Assembly: GCA_020852965.1 (NCBI GenBank)
Contig: JADYZV010000003.1
Span: 37,968 to 101,967, forward strand
Reading direction: 5' to 3'
Origin: Pirellulaceae bacterium
Lineage (GTDB): Bacteria > Planctomycetota > Planctomycetia > Pirellulales > Pirellulaceae
Length of the DNA stretch: 64,000 nucleotides
In this document: positions 18,574 to 28,364 of the stretch, piece by piece
Position numbering within the stretch: position 1 is the stretch's first letter
Layout: each line of letters opens with the position of its first letter
Made by a program: the position numbers and the translations under genes
The notes under the pieces: generated by a model
What the model was told of the DNA's origin: nothing
The model's input: only the letters and a program-made list of their open reading frames with translations
Database searches by the model: none

Positions 18574-20283
18574 ATGCCGCCCAACCGTAGTCCGCACAAC
18601 TTGGATTCCAGTACGGACGCTCCCCACGATCCTCACGAAGCCGTATTGGCGCGATTGGTAGGCGAATTGGCCGATCGCCTGCAAGACGGAGAGGCGCTGT
18701 CGCTCTCCGAGGTATGTGCGGCTCATCCTGAGTTTCGCGACGATCTAACGCTATTGTGGGGAACGCTGGTGGTCACCGATGCCGCCGCTGCCACCGCCCG
18801 CAGATCTGCAAGTGGACATCCAGCCAGCCAGTCGTTGACTATTCGCCAGGACGCTACCAGCCTCTTAGACGGCAGGCTGCCAATTGAAATTGGTGACTAT
18901 CGCTTGCTGGAAGTCATTGGGCGCGGTGGTATGGGAGTCGTCTATCGCGCACAACAAATCAGCCTCAATCGGGTCGTGGCTGTGAAGATGATCTTAGAGA
19001 GTCGTCGACTGGGGGTCGATCATCGACAGCGTTTTTTTGCCGAGGCCGAAGCAACTGCGAGATTGGAACATCCCTGCATCGTCCCCGTTTTTGAAGTCAG
19101 TGAATTTCAAGGACATCCGTTTTTCAGTATGCAATTTGTGCAGGGCGAAACTCTGGCCGATCGACTCAAACAGGGCCCCCTGCCGCAACGTACCGCCGCC
19201 AAAATCATGGTCGACGTTTGTCGCGCGATCGATTATGCACATCGAAAAGGAGTCTTGCACCGCGACCTAAAACCCTCGAATATTATGCTCGACAGTGAGG
19301 ACCAAGTGCGCGTGACCGACTTCGGCTTAGCCAAATTGGCCGATTCGAGTGACAATCATTTGACGCGTTCCGGTGCCGTTCTCGGTACCCCGAGTTATAT
19401 GTCGCCCGAACAAGCCACTGGTCGAACGCAGTTGCTTGGTCCGCGCTCGGACATCTATTCGCTAGGGACCGTCCTCTATCACTTGCTTACCGGCCGCCCT
19501 CCGTTTGTCGCCGACTCACCGATGCAATTGGCGCTTCAAGTCCTCGAGCACGATCCGCCGCCGCTGCGATTACTCGAACCGAGTATCGATCGCGATCTCG
19601 AGATGATCGTGCAGCGCGCAATTCAGAAGCCTCCCGATTTGCGTTATGCAACGGCAGGTGAGCTGGCCGATGATATCGAGTGTTTTTTGCGTGACGAACC
19701 AATACGCGCTCGCAGTGGAAAACTGGGCCAAGTGGTCGCGCGCTGGATGCGCGAGACCCACCACGCCTCCGTGCTCGAAAATTGGGGACTGCTGTGGATG
19801 TGGCACAGTCTGGTACTGCTACTGGTCAGCCTGGCGACCGAAGTACTGCATTGGTCAGGAGTTACTAGCCGGTTGAGCTACGCCGGCCTATGGATCGTCG
19901 GCTTGGGAACTTGGGCAGTTGTGTTTTGGGTGCTCCGTCGACGGATGGGCCCCGTCACCTTCGTCGAGCGACAGATCGCCCATGTTTGGGGTGCCAGCCT
20001 ACTCGCCATCGCCGCACTGACACCGCTGGAATGGCTCATGCAACTCGAACCACTAAAACTATCTCCTATTCTCGGCCTCGTAAGTGCCATGATGTTTTTT
20101 ATCAAAGCCGGTATTCTCGCAGGTTGGTTCTATGTGCAATCTATCAGCCTGCTAATCACTAGTCTTCTAATGGTTCTGTACCCTAGTGTGGCTCACACCC
20201 TGTTTGGCTTCGTCTCCGCCGCCTGCTTCTTCATCCCCGGCTTGAAATACTATCGACAACGGCGATACTCTGAGGCCCAGTGA
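18574..20283 (+). CDS. Multi-pass membrane Ser/Thr protein kinase, partner of ECF sigma factor
   Basis: Residues ~108-375 are a Hanks kinase domain: 'GRGGMGVVYRAQ', 'VVAVKMILE', 'VLHRDLKPSNIMLD', 'VTDFGLAK' and 'GTPSYMSPEQ'. The C-terminal ~170 residues contain about five or six membrane helices ('LLWMWHSLVLLLVSLA', 'LWIVGLGTWAVVFWVL', 'SLLITSLLMVLYPSVA'). The ~100-residue N-terminal segment is helical and acidic. With the sigma factor gene 17 bases upstream, it likely receives an envelope signal and sets sigma activity; this is inference from arrangement. Confidence 0.9.
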   Translation: MPPNRSPHNLDSSTDAPHDPHEAVLARLVGELADRLQDGEALSLSEVCAAHPEFRDDLTLLWGTLVVTDAAAATARRSASGHPASQSLTIRQDATSLLDGRLPIEIGDYRLLEVIGRGGMGVVYRAQQISLNRVVAVKMILESRRLGVDHRQRFFAEAEATARLEHPCIVPVFEVSEFQGHPFFSMQFVQGETLADRLKQGPLPQRTAAKIMVDVCRAIDYAHRKGVLHRDLKPSNIMLDSEDQVRVTDFGLAKLADSSDNHLTRSGAVLGTPSYMSPEQATGRTQLLGPRSDIYSLGTVLYHLLTGRPPFVADSPMQLALQVLEHDPPPLRLLEPSIDRDLEMIVQRAIQKPPDLRYATAGELADDIECFLRDEPIRARSGKLGQVVARWMRETHHASVLENWGLLWMWHSLVLLLVSLATEVLHWSGVTSRLSYAGLWIVGLGTWAVVFWVLRRRMGPVTFVERQIAHVWGASLLAIAALTPLEWLMQLEPLKLSPILGLVSAMMFFIKAGILAGWFYVQSISLLITSLLMVLYPSVAHTLFGFVSAACFFIPGLKYYRQRRYSEAQ

Positions 20284-20458
20284 ACTCGAACGCGTTCACA
20301 CAAACAAACGAGAAAGTGGCCACGTCGATACATAGACCTTGATCCCTCCGCTGGGATTTGCTATGTGGTAAGCCCAAACAGCTCGGCTCACCGATTCCAA
20401 GACGAAGCCAACATGGCGTCAATTGGGGATACTGGTGCAATTCGCATAGGGATAAAGC

Positions 20459-21571
20459 GTGATCAGCGTATTGTGGGTATTCGATGCACTCTCACCACAA
20501 ATGCTTGCCCTGGCAGCCGAGGTGGACCGTCAGCCCGATATCGAATTGCAGATTATCGCTCCGCATCCTCTACCGACGGAACTGTCGCATCTTAGCGGTC
20601 CAGTCATTGCCTGTCGAAATAAAATTGATTTTCGTGCGATGTGGCAAATCCGCTGCCAGCTTGCGGAAAACTCCTTTGACATCGCTCATGCCTACACCAG
20701 CCGTAACATGGCCAACCTGGCTTGGGCCTGCCTGGGCCTGCGCAACGCACCGCAATTAATTGGGTACCGCGGCACGATCGATCGACTTAGCCGTCTCGAC
20801 CCAGCCAACTGGCTCACGTTTTATCATCCGCGTTTTGCCGTGATCAATTGCGTCTGCCACGCCACGCATGCTGCCCTGTCGAAGTCTGGTTTGCCGCAAA
20901 GAAAATTGGAAACGGTTTGGGAAGGTTGTGCCCCACAGACTTTGAACATTCGCAACCGGCAGGTTTTTGCGGAATTTGATATTCCGCCTGATGCCTTCGT
21001 GATTGGAACCGTCGCCAACGCGCGACCAGTGAAAGGAATCGATATCCTGTTGCGTTCAGCGATCGAGCTGGTAGGGGAGATCGACGTCTATTGGATGGTC
21101 GTCGGCGCGATTATCGATCCCGTCGTGGCAAAACTCGCTCAGGACCCTCGATTGAAAGGGCGCGTCAAATTGATCGGTTCGCAACCCAGCGGTGGAGGCT
21201 TCTGCGGATTGTTTGATCTCTACGTCGCCCCAAGTCGCAAGGAGGGGTTGAGCATGGGAATCATGGAGGCCATGTCTCAAGGAAGCTGCCCTATCGTGAC
21301 CAACGTCGGTGGCAATCGCGAATTGATTCGCCATCAAGTCGACGGCATCGTCATTCCTCCCAATGACCCTCAAGCATTGAGTGAGGCCATACGTGTTCTA
21401 TGGAGCGCCCCCGAAAAAAGAGCCTCGTACGCAGACTCGGCACAACACCGCGCCGCCGATACCTTTAGTATCCAAGCGTGGGCCAGTCGACTATGCAACG
21501 TCTATCGACGCCTAGCCGGCGTCGCCGCCAAAGCTGATTTGTCCCCCGCCACTTCGCGCCAAGTTGCTTAG
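20459..21571 (+). CDS. GT4-family glycosyltransferase
   Basis: A GT-B fold retaining glycosyltransferase of 370 residues, starting at GTG 20,459. The C-terminal nucleotide-sugar half is clear: 'VIGTVANARPVKGIDILLRSA', 'FDLYVAPSRKEGLSMGIMEAMSQGSCPIVTNVGGNRELI' and 'GIVIPPNDPQALSEAI', including the EGLSMGIMEA form of the E-x7-E motif. The donor and acceptor are unknown; single GT4 genes without a polysaccharide cluster often act on lipid-linked glycans. A hairpin follows the stop. Confidence 0.88.
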   Translation: MISVLWVFDALSPQMLALAAEVDRQPDIELQIIAPHPLPTELSHLSGPVIACRNKIDFRAMWQIRCQLAENSFDIAHAYTSRNMANLAWACLGLRNAPQLIGYRGTIDRLSRLDPANWLTFYHPRFAVINCVCHATHAALSKSGLPQRKLETVWEGCAPQTLNIRNRQVFAEFDIPPDAFVIGTVANARPVKGIDILLRSAIELVGEIDVYWMVVGAIIDPVVAKLAQDPRLKGRVKLIGSQPSGGGFCGLFDLYVAPSRKEGLSMGIMEAMSQGSCPIVTNVGGNRELIRHQVDGIVIPPNDPQALSEAIRVLWSAPEKRASYADSAQHRAADTFSIQAWASRLCNVYRRLAGVAAKADLSPATSRQVA

Positions 21572-21584
21572 TCGAACTAAAGAA

Positions 21585-21609
21585 AACGAGAAGCGCGACA
21601 CTTCTCGTT
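21585..21609. terminator. Hairpin between convergent genes
   Basis: A perfect 9-bp stem AACGAGAAG / CTTCTCGTT with a 7-base loop, just after the glycosyltransferase stop. The minus-strand reading gives TTTTCTTT after the stem, so it may serve both convergent genes. Confidence 0.6.
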
Positions 21610-21649
21610 AAACCTGGCTTATCCATGCGCAGGGAATCTACGCCACAAG

Positions 21650-21768
21650 ATACCCTCCCGCTTGCGGGCTGGAGTGCTTCCTGCTGGCTCCTCGGTTGTG
21701 GCGTTAATCCAATCTCCAAGGTACCTTCGCTTGCGGTAGGGTCGGGCTATCAGGCCCGGGGAGGGTAT
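21650..21768. repeat. Intergenic repeat with ATACCCTCCC / GGGAGGGTAT ends
   Basis: About 119 bases bounded by inverted ATACCCTCCC and GGGAGGGTAT, with internal GGTACCTTCGCTTGCGG text. It is related to the palindromic repeat at 2250-2286. Confidence 0.6.
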
Positions 21769-21832
21769 GAGCTACGCCCCCGTCGCCCGACTACTCAATT
21801 CACCGTAGCCACAATCGCCAGACGATGGAATT

Positions 21833-22870
21833 CTATTGATTCCCTGACCGCTCCAAGAATTCTGCGTTGAAAACGTCGCTCGCATGAACTTTTTTTGCGT
21901 CGATTAGTTGGAGCTGGACCAACTGCCCGACGAGTTGCTCCCAGCGATCCGCCGACATCTGCCCTACATGGTCCGCCGACATGCCTTCCGGCAGGCATAG
22001 CGGCTTGAGCTCCGAAACGCCAAAGGCCAATGCATCAGCCGTCAGGCCTTGCGAGTTCTCCTTCAAGATTGCCGCATTGGTTTTCTCCGGTGATTCCAAG
22101 TACTGTTGCCAACCTTCGCGGCAAGCGACCACCATCCGAGCCACGACATCGCTGTGCGAAGATACATAACCCTCGTCGGCCAGCAAACACGAAGCGTATG
22201 GGTTGAACCCCACATCCGACAACATCAGCCCGCGTACCTCGATTCCTTGTTCGCGCGCCATGAACGGCTCGCTGAACGAATAGGCTTGGATGGCTGTCTT
22301 GTCATCGCTCACCAGCTTGGCTACCGAGCCACCGTAGGGAACCACTTGCACACCTTCCAACAGTCCTGCGGCGCGTAGAAAATCGAGAAACGGACGCCCC
22401 ACATTGGCTTGCAACACAAATCCACTCAGTTCCGACAGTTGCGTTGCACCAGAGTCGGCTCGCACCAACACGCACCGTGGCGTATTTTGAAGCGGGGCCA
22501 TCAATGCAACCACTGGTACCCCTTCATTGCGGAACAACAACACATCATCGGCATTTCCAATGGCAAATTGAACGCGGCCCGTCACGAGCTCTTGAGCTAC
22601 AGGCGCGTTGGGACCACCCGCGCGGATCGTGACGTCCAAGCCGTAACGCTCGAAAATCCCCAACACCTTGGCCGCATAAAAGCCGCCGTGCTCAGCCTCC
22701 GGATACCAATTGAGCATCAGCGTCACCGGTTGAAGCCGCGCGCCTTCGGGTGACTCTTGCCGTTTTGCGTCGCAGCCTAGAACTTGAAGCAGCACTACAA
22801 ATACGGTACACAACCACAGACCTCTCAAAGGAATGGAAGAAGTTGTCGCACGCGAGCTTTGGAAGTGCAT
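21833..22870 (-). CDS. NMT1/THI5-like substrate-binding lipoprotein
   Basis: From ATG 22,870 it has a lipoprotein signal ending in 'LQVLGC'. The mature protein is a periplasmic-binding-protein type II fold of the ThiY/NMT1 kind: 'VTLMLNWYPEAEHGGFYAAKVLGIFERYGLDV', 'GRVQFAIGNADDVLL' and 'GFVLQANVGRPFLDF'. Relatives bind pyrimidine thiamine precursors, sulfonates or nitrate. No ABC permease or ATPase gene is adjacent, so it is an orphan binding protein whose transporter lies elsewhere. The oxidoreductase gene upstream is on the same strand. Confidence 0.82.
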   Translation of the reverse strand: MHFQSSRATTSSIPLRGLWLCTVFVVLLQVLGCDAKRQESPEGARLQPVTLMLNWYPEAEHGGFYAAKVLGIFERYGLDVTIRAGGPNAPVAQELVTGRVQFAIGNADDVLLFRNEGVPVVALMAPLQNTPRCVLVRADSGATQLSELSGFVLQANVGRPFLDFLRAAGLLEGVQVVPYGGSVAKLVSDDKTAIQAYSFSEPFMAREQGIEVRGLMLSDVGFNPYASCLLADEGYVSSHSDVVARMVVACREGWQQYLESPEKTNAAILKENSQGLTADALAFGVSELKPLCLPEGMSADHVGQMSADRWEQLVGQLVQLQLIDAKKVHASDVFNAEFLERSGNQ

Positions 22871-22959
22871 TCGAAGCAGACCGTTCTTGAAGGTGTGGAG
22901 ACTACCGCAAAACTCTACATTGACAGAATACAAACTACCGAAAATCCGTTAAGACTCGA

Positions 22960-24156
22960 TTACAGCGTGTACTGTGGGATTTTCAACAGCTCACCATCCT
23001 TGAGCGCCGACTGGTGCGAAACGATGCCTGCCACGGTCATGTTGAGTGCTTGCGCGATGTCGACCAGTGGCGTTCGCTCTTCGAGTATCGACTGTACGAA
23101 TTCACTCATGAGCTGGCCATGCGATCCACCGTGGCCGCCCGCTTCGACCCCTGGTGGCAACGCTGGCCGATGGACGGCTGGAAGTTGGTCCGCGTTCATT
23201 CCTTCGAATCGACCGTAAAAACTCCCCTTTTGTCCACGTATCCGCCCCTTCTCGCCATGATCCCCCGGCGAGTCCCAACTGACCGCCATCCGCGCCATTC
23301 CACCTTCACTGGTACGCAATAAGGCTATTTCCGTTCCAAACGGATTCTTGTACCGGTTCTTGGACGGGCTGAGAAGCGGCTTAATACTCGGCATTCCCAT
23401 GCACGATACTTCGGTAAAACTCCCTCCCGTGACACCCGTATAATAGGCGTTCGAGTGGGTGGGATACCACTGCGGTGGAAGTCCGATCCGCCAGCCCTTG
23501 TACGAATCGATTTGCTCGACCGAGTCGTGATAGTACTCACCCTCCGAGTAGAGTAACGATCCGAAGATTCCGGCGCGATACAGTTCACGCATCGCGTGTA
23601 GGTCTTCATGAAAGTAGGAGGTCTCGAACATCATGTAGGTTTTGCCCGTAGCCTTGACCGCTTCCATCAATCGATCGGCATCCTCGATCGATCCGAACGT
23701 CGCTGGAACCGCACAGGCAACATGCTTGCCATGCTGCATCACCTCGATACAGTGCTGAGCGTGGCTGGGAGCGTCGGTAGCAACAAACACCGCTTCAATC
23801 TGATCGTCCTTGACGAGCTCCTCTAGCGAAGAATACTTCTTGTCGCAACGGCAGGCCTTCGCTAATTGGTCACAACGTTCTGGGAATAAATCGCTGACGG
23901 CGACCACATCGACGTTGGGATGATCTTGAAAGCTGAATGCGGCCCCAAAACGGCACACGCCATAGCCGACAATGCCCACACGGATCTTGCGATCGGAGAC
24001 CGGCTGCCAATCCCGCGAAGCATTGGGATCACTGGCTGCCTTCTCGAAGCCTTGAATGACCTTTTCCTGCGCTATTGATGGGTAGCTCAATGAAATAGCC
24101 GCCCCAGAGGAACCGAGCAATTGGATAAATGAACGTCTTGATGGCAGGTGCAACAT
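22960..24156 (-). CDS. Tat-exported Gfo/Idh/MocA-family oxidoreductase
   Basis: The N-terminus carries a twin-arginine signal ('SRRSFIQLLGSSGAAISLSYPSIA'). The Rossmann domain follows with 'RVGIVGYGVCRFGAAF', 'VVAVSDLFPERC' and 'VEAVFVATDAPSHAQHCI'. The C-terminal alpha/beta substrate domain contains 'VTGGSFTEVSCMGMPSIKPLL'. Such NAD(P)-dependent sugar oxidoreductases are greatly expanded in planctomycetes. The substrate is unknown. The family Lys of the 'EKP' motif is not apparent here (text reads ACAVPATFG), so catalytic competence is uncertain. Confidence 0.85.
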   Translation of the reverse strand: MLHLPSRRSFIQLLGSSGAAISLSYPSIAQEKVIQGFEKAASDPNASRDWQPVSDRKIRVGIVGYGVCRFGAAFSFQDHPNVDVVAVSDLFPERCDQLAKACRCDKKYSSLEELVKDDQIEAVFVATDAPSHAQHCIEVMQHGKHVACAVPATFGSIEDADRLMEAVKATGKTYMMFETSYFHEDLHAMRELYRAGIFGSLLYSEGEYYHDSVEQIDSYKGWRIGLPPQWYPTHSNAYYTGVTGGSFTEVSCMGMPSIKPLLSPSKNRYKNPFGTEIALLRTSEGGMARMAVSWDSPGDHGEKGRIRGQKGSFYGRFEGMNADQLPAVHRPALPPGVEAGGHGGSHGQLMSEFVQSILEERTPLVDIAQALNMTVAGIVSHQSALKDGELLKIPQYTL

Positions 24157-24290
24157 GGGTAGGCTACTTTCAGGTTAGAAGGGGAGGCGGGATGTCGACC
24201 ACTCGATTATAGTCGAATTCACATCATTCACTCAACCGTCTGGCGTTTACATTCGATTCCAGCATAAATCCTGCTTTTCGCGAGCCCGCA

Positions 24291-25250
24291 GTGACCAACG
24301 TCAATGAACTTTCCAAACGTATTATCGGCAATGTCGAAAAGGTCATCGTCGGCAAACGCAAACAATTGATATTGTCGCTGGTCTCCTGGTTGGCCGGCGG
24401 ACACATCCTGCTCGAAGATGTTCCAGGCGTCGCCAAGACCATGCTGGCTCGCGCTCTGGCGCGTAGTATCGGCTGCTCGTTCAAGCGCGTTCAATGTACG
24501 CCCGACCTTCTTCCTACCGATATCACCGGTGCCTCCGTCTTCAATCCCAAACAAGTCCAATTCGAGTTTCGCCCCGGCCCTGTATTCACGCAGATTCTAT
24601 TGGCTGATGAAATCAATCGCGCCACTCCACGCAGCCAAGCCGCCTTGCTGGAAGCTATGGCCGAAGCTCGCGTCAGCGTCGACGGTGTGACCCATGTTCT
24701 GGAACAACCCTTTCTGGTCATCGCCACTCAGAATCCCATCGATCACGAAGGGACGTTTCCATTGCCCGAAGCACAGCTCGATCGATTCCTAATGAAGTTT
24801 TCGCTCGGCTATCCATCGATCGAGGAAGAGATGCGAATGCTCGAACTGCTGCAACATGCACATCCAATCGATAGCTTGCAACCGGTCGCCAGCGCAGCCG
24901 ATATGCTCGCAGCCCAAAACACCGTTCGCGACGTCTATGTCGATCCCAAAGTGCAGCTCTATATTTTGCAAATTGTTCACGGTTCGCGGCATCACGAAGC
25001 CTTAGCCCTGGGTGGTAGCCCTCGCGCATCAATTGCGCTCTACCGCAGCTCGCAGGCCATGGCCGCCGTACTCGGAAGAAACTATGTCCTCCCCGACGAC
25101 ATCAAGAAGCTGGTCAATGCCGTTATGGGACATAGGCTCATTCTCCATCCCGAAAGCCGCCTGCGCAAGATCACGGCGGAACAGGTGCTCGATGAAATCG
25201 TAGCTGAGGTTGCCCTCCCCTCCATCCAACCCGCCAATCCCAATTCCTAG
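24291..25250 (+). CDS. MoxR-family AAA+ ATPase
   Basis: A 319-residue AAA_3 ATPase starting at GTG 24,291. 'GGHILLEDVPGVAKTMLARALA' is the Walker A region, 'ILLADEINRATPRSQAALLEAMAE' the Walker B, and 'LVIATQNPIDHEGTFPLPEAQLDRFLMK' the sensor 1/arginine finger region. MoxR proteins act as chaperones with VWA or DUF58 partners. Here the next gene downstream is not a recognisable DUF58 protein and starts only after a ~375-base gap. Confidence 0.9.
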   Translation: MTNVNELSKRIIGNVEKVIVGKRKQLILSLVSWLAGGHILLEDVPGVAKTMLARALARSIGCSFKRVQCTPDLLPTDITGASVFNPKQVQFEFRPGPVFTQILLADEINRATPRSQAALLEAMAEARVSVDGVTHVLEQPFLVIATQNPIDHEGTFPLPEAQLDRFLMKFSLGYPSIEEEMRMLELLQHAHPIDSLQPVASAADMLAAQNTVRDVYVDPKVQLYILQIVHGSRHHEALALGGSPRASIALYRSSQAMAAVLGRNYVLPDDIKKLVNAVMGHRLILHPESRLRKITAEQVLDEIVAEVALPSIQPANPNS

Positions 25251-25626
25251 CGAATCCACTTCCTCACTCAAGCTGTCGTTCGAGCTCCCAAGTAGCAGGC
25301 ACTCTCGGCGTGCCTTTGCCCAAAACCAACGTCGAGTTCGAGCGTCGACGCTTGACCGAAGAGTACTCGAACCTTCGGCCACGCCCTTCAATTCAAGTGT
25401 TTCCTTTTCACTGTTCGGAATGCGTTTTGTTGCTTTTTCGCAACATCTCCTCACCGGTCTCCCACCGCGCGCGATCGTCTCGCATTTCTCTAAGTATTGC
25501 ACCAAGAACACTTTGCGATTTGCTAACGCCACCTCTTGGAAGCCACAATTCTCCCAGCGGCCCGGCACTTGCATGCTCGCCTGCCATTCTCTCACAATTG
25601 CGACCGCTAAACGAGATTCCCGATTG
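25251..25626. other. Open but unsupported stretch between MoxR and the next gene
   Basis: Frames are open on both strands here, but the amino-acid text is Ser/Arg-rich and start sites are poor, so I do not call a gene. The stretch may hold a promoter. Confidence 0.35.
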
Positions 25627-26511
25627 ATGCACGCTATCGACCTTGCCGAATTGGCCAGCACGTTTGTCCGCATGGCGGCCCCACTCACCAACCTGCGGTT
25701 GCCCCCGCGGCGCTCTGCCGCTCAACAACTATGGCTTACCGCGCGCTACCGACAAGAGAATTGGTTGCACGATTTGGCCCAGCATCGCGATGCTATAGCC
25801 CGACCTGGAACCAGTCGCAGAACTCGGCTGTGGGCCGACATCATTCCGGTCATTGAAGAAGTACTCTTGTCAGAACCGCTGTCGCGTGCCGTCGCCTATT
25901 TGGCCAGTCTCTGGGATAGCCGGCGCATCGACAACGAACTGGCACCACTCGCACTCAGTACGCTGGCTGCACATATCGAAGCTAGAAATCGCTGTTTGCA
26001 CTTGATCGTTTTTGGACAAGGGCTCGCCGTCGAAAACGCCGTGAAAATCAATCGACTCCGTCGCAACTTGGAAACCTATTCCGATCAATTGCTCGCGTGC
26101 CTACCCGCGGTGGCAAATCCAGGACTATTTGCATTCGAGCCACGAATAGTGTCGCAAAAACAAGCCAAATTGCGCCCCGCCGATCGACAACCGACTTGGA
26201 TCAACATGCAAGCCATGACTCTCGCAGAGCACTTGTGGCAATCTGTGCATCACGATTTAGACTGGCGCATCGCCAGTGCGAGACTCAACTACCAGCTTAG
26301 CGGGCACACGCTCGGGCTACTCCCCGCCACATGCTTCGACAGCGCAGGTGTTCCCCACTCGGCCAATTCTCTATGCCTACTGCAACCTTCGCCCGAGGGG
26401 CACGTCGGTCCGCACTGTGAACATCCACTGTTCCTACATCCACAGTACAGCGAGCAAGAGCACTCTCGAATCAAACTACTGACCAGCTCCCGTCGACTGA
26501 GCGGCGAGTAA
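25627..26511 (+). CDS. Unknown protein downstream of MoxR
   Basis: I do not recognise this 294-residue protein. I take ATG 25,627 (MHAIDLAELAS) because the in-frame text before it looks non-coding; the frame itself extends to 25,210 and overlaps MoxR. It is helical, rich in Trp, Leu and Arg ('QQLWLTARYRQENWLHDLAQH', 'AEHLWQSVHHDLDWRIASARLNYQL'), with no signal peptide or membrane helix. Its place after MoxR suggests it could be a client or partner, but it lacks VWA or DUF58 features. Confidence 0.55.
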   Translation: MHAIDLAELASTFVRMAAPLTNLRLPPRRSAAQQLWLTARYRQENWLHDLAQHRDAIARPGTSRRTRLWADIIPVIEEVLLSEPLSRAVAYLASLWDSRRIDNELAPLALSTLAAHIEARNRCLHLIVFGQGLAVENAVKINRLRRNLETYSDQLLACLPAVANPGLFAFEPRIVSQKQAKLRPADRQPTWINMQAMTLAEHLWQSVHHDLDWRIASARLNYQLSGHTLGLLPATCFDSAGVPHSANSLCLLQPSPEGHVGPHCEHPLFLHPQYSEQEHSRIKLLTSSRRLSGE

Positions 26512-26570
26512 CGCGAAGCAAGTCTGGCTGTCAAAAAATTGTGTCTAACAAAGCACTTGGTATGCAAGGA

Positions 26571-28112
26571 CTATCGCTTGTTGTTCTTCTTGTCTTCCTT
26601 ACGTGGACTCTCGAGCTTGCCTCGCAATTCCTTAAGATGAGCTTCCAGAGCACGTGCGCGATGTTCCAATTCAGCTTTACTCTGCTGTGCTTCGGCTAGT
26701 TTGCGAAGAGATTCTTGCACCGCTTTCGCATGACTCGTCTGAACCCTCTCCACTTGCTGCTGAAGTTGCCGATTGACAGCTTGCAGTTCATTCAGTTTTT
26801 GACCGCTTTCTGCCAGTTCACGTTGCAGCCTTTCGTTCTGCTGCGCGACTTCTTTAGCCTGAGCTTGCATGCGCCTCGCTGCATCGTGTTGTTCACTGCG
26901 TCGGCGTTCGTTTCCGCTTTCCAGCTCGTGAATCCGTCTTTGGGCTGCCTGATGCATATGTTCGGCAGCTTCGACACGCCGCCGCGCCTCAAACTCGATC
27001 TCTTGGATTTTCAGTTGTGCCTTCAGCTCGGTGTTCTCTTTCAATAGCCCAAGCATGTCGCGGACAAGCTTCGAATTGAGCACACGCCCCACCGCCTCGA
27101 AATGCTCTTCTAATTCATCATCACCATCCTCATCATCACCATCCTCATCACCATCCTCCTCCTCATCATCACCATCCTCACCATCCTCACCATCCTCATC
27201 ATCACCATCCTCATCATCCTCATCATCCTCATCATCCTCATCATCACCATCCTCATCATCCTCATCATCCTCTTTACCCTCACCACCCTCTTCTTCGTCA
27301 GCCCTAATATTCCTGTGTTCATTTTGGCCGTCGCCAGCATCCTCGCTCTCACTACCTCCGTGCTCTCGGTTCCCATCGTCCTGCGGCGCATCTTGACTAT
27401 CGTGCGTTACCTGCTCCGCGTTCCCCTCGGTTGCTAGCGTCCCAACAGGGGCATCAACGCGAGGAGCAATCTCGACTCGCGATTCCGTCCTACGTTCGAA
27501 GCGTCCTTCAATGGGCAGTCCATCGTAGACGTCTCCTTCGATTGGCAATGTGGCCCGACGCTCCGCGTCGGTGTTTTTCGCACTATCTCGTTCTGCCTCT
27601 CCCCTTCCCCGCCCACTCCCACTCTCACTCCCACTCTCACTCTCACTCCCACTCTCACTCCCACTCTCACTCCCACTCTCACTCCCACTCTCCCGCACAG
27701 CATCACGCGCAGCCGGAGCCACCCTGCCGATAGCCGGCAAACCACTTTGCGCTATCTGCGCAGCCCCCTGAGGCCGGTGCTGTGTGTTTTCGATTCCCCG
27801 GTAAGGAAGCCGAGTATTGGAGTTTTGTGCTCTGGGCACTGGTGAGTCAACAGCCGGTGCTGGAACACCTGGGTTCGGCGACGTTGCAACTACCGTAACT
27901 TGGACCGCTGCGGTCGGGGGCAAAGCTGCTGCGTTGGTGTTCGCTGGCTCTGCGATTCGAATAGAAGCTGTGTGCCCCGCATAGTAGCTTGGGAGTGGTG
28001 CGTGTACCAAATCCTGTTGCGCATGTAAGCACGTGGACGTGGCTACCCAGCAAGTGAAGGCTAGAGTCAGGGGGAACAATTCCACGGTACGTTTTCTTCG
28101 CAAGATTCTCAT
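26571..28112 (-). CDS. Exported low-complexity protein with SESG and acidic repeats and a coiled-coil tail
   Basis: From ATG 28,112 there is an N-terminal hydrophobic signal ('[21 protein letters not shown]'). The mature protein has a Pro/Ala-rich region, an (S-E-S-G)n repeat around bases 27,615-27,705, then a long Asp/Glu/Gly run around 27,110-27,290. The last ~170 residues are a predicted coiled coil rich in E, Q, R and L, ending in 'KEDKKNNKR'. A copy of the genome's GTGGCCCGACGCTCCG repeat lies in-frame at 27,547-27,573. Acidic runs could bind cations; function is unknown. The repeat tracts are likely prone to length change. Confidence 0.6.
   Translation of the reverse strand: MRILRRKRTVELFPLTLAFTCWVATSTCLHAQQDLVHAPLPSYYAGHTASIRIAEPANTNAAALPPTAAVQVTVVATSPNPGVPAPAVDSPVPRAQNSNTRLPYRGIENTQHRPQGAAQIAQSGLPAIGRVAPAARDAVRESGSESGSESGSESGSESESGSESGSGRGRGEAERDSAKNTDAERRATLPIEGDVYDGLPIEGRFERRTESRVEIAPRVDAPVGTLATEGNAEQVTHDSQDAPQDDGNREHGGSESEDAGDGQNEHRNIRADEEEGGEGKEDDEDDEDGDDEDDEDDEDDEDGDDEDGEDGEDGDDEEEDGDEDGDDEDGDDELEEHFEAVGRVLNSKLVRDMLGLLKENTELKAQLKIQEIEFEARRRVEAAEHMHQAAQRRIHELESGNERRRSEQHDAARRMQAQAKEVAQQNERLQRELAESGQKLNELQAVNRQLQQQVERVQTSHAKAVQESLRKLAEAQQSKAELEHRARALEAHLKELRGKLESPRKEDKKNNKR
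27547..27573. repeat. Dispersed GTGGCCCGACGCTCCG core inside a coding region
   Basis: Bases AATGTGGCCCGACGCTCCGC followed by GTCGGTG match the core of the tandem units at 9038-9160. It is read in-frame in the minus-strand gene (as part of '[13 protein letters not shown]'). Confidence 0.75.
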
Positions 28113-28364
28113 CACGGAACTCTCACTGAGGGGGGCTGGAAGTACGGGACGATGTAACTGCACTTACGCATCACACCTGCACCTGATTATAACTGATCGC
28201 GTTTGCCGAAGTACTGGCTGGCGGGGCAACCACTAACCCCTATTGCCAGCCGCCCAGCTTTCGCTACGGTTTTAGTTATCCTCAAGCGCCAGTCGACGCT
28301 CGCACGAGGACATACACTTAGGAAAAATGCACCGCACGCGCGATTGGCTAAGGAAACACCCGCT

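Noticed and set aside
25029..25691. 220-residue minus-strand frame over the MoxR end and gap
   Set aside because: It is largely antisense to MoxR and has no domain or start support.
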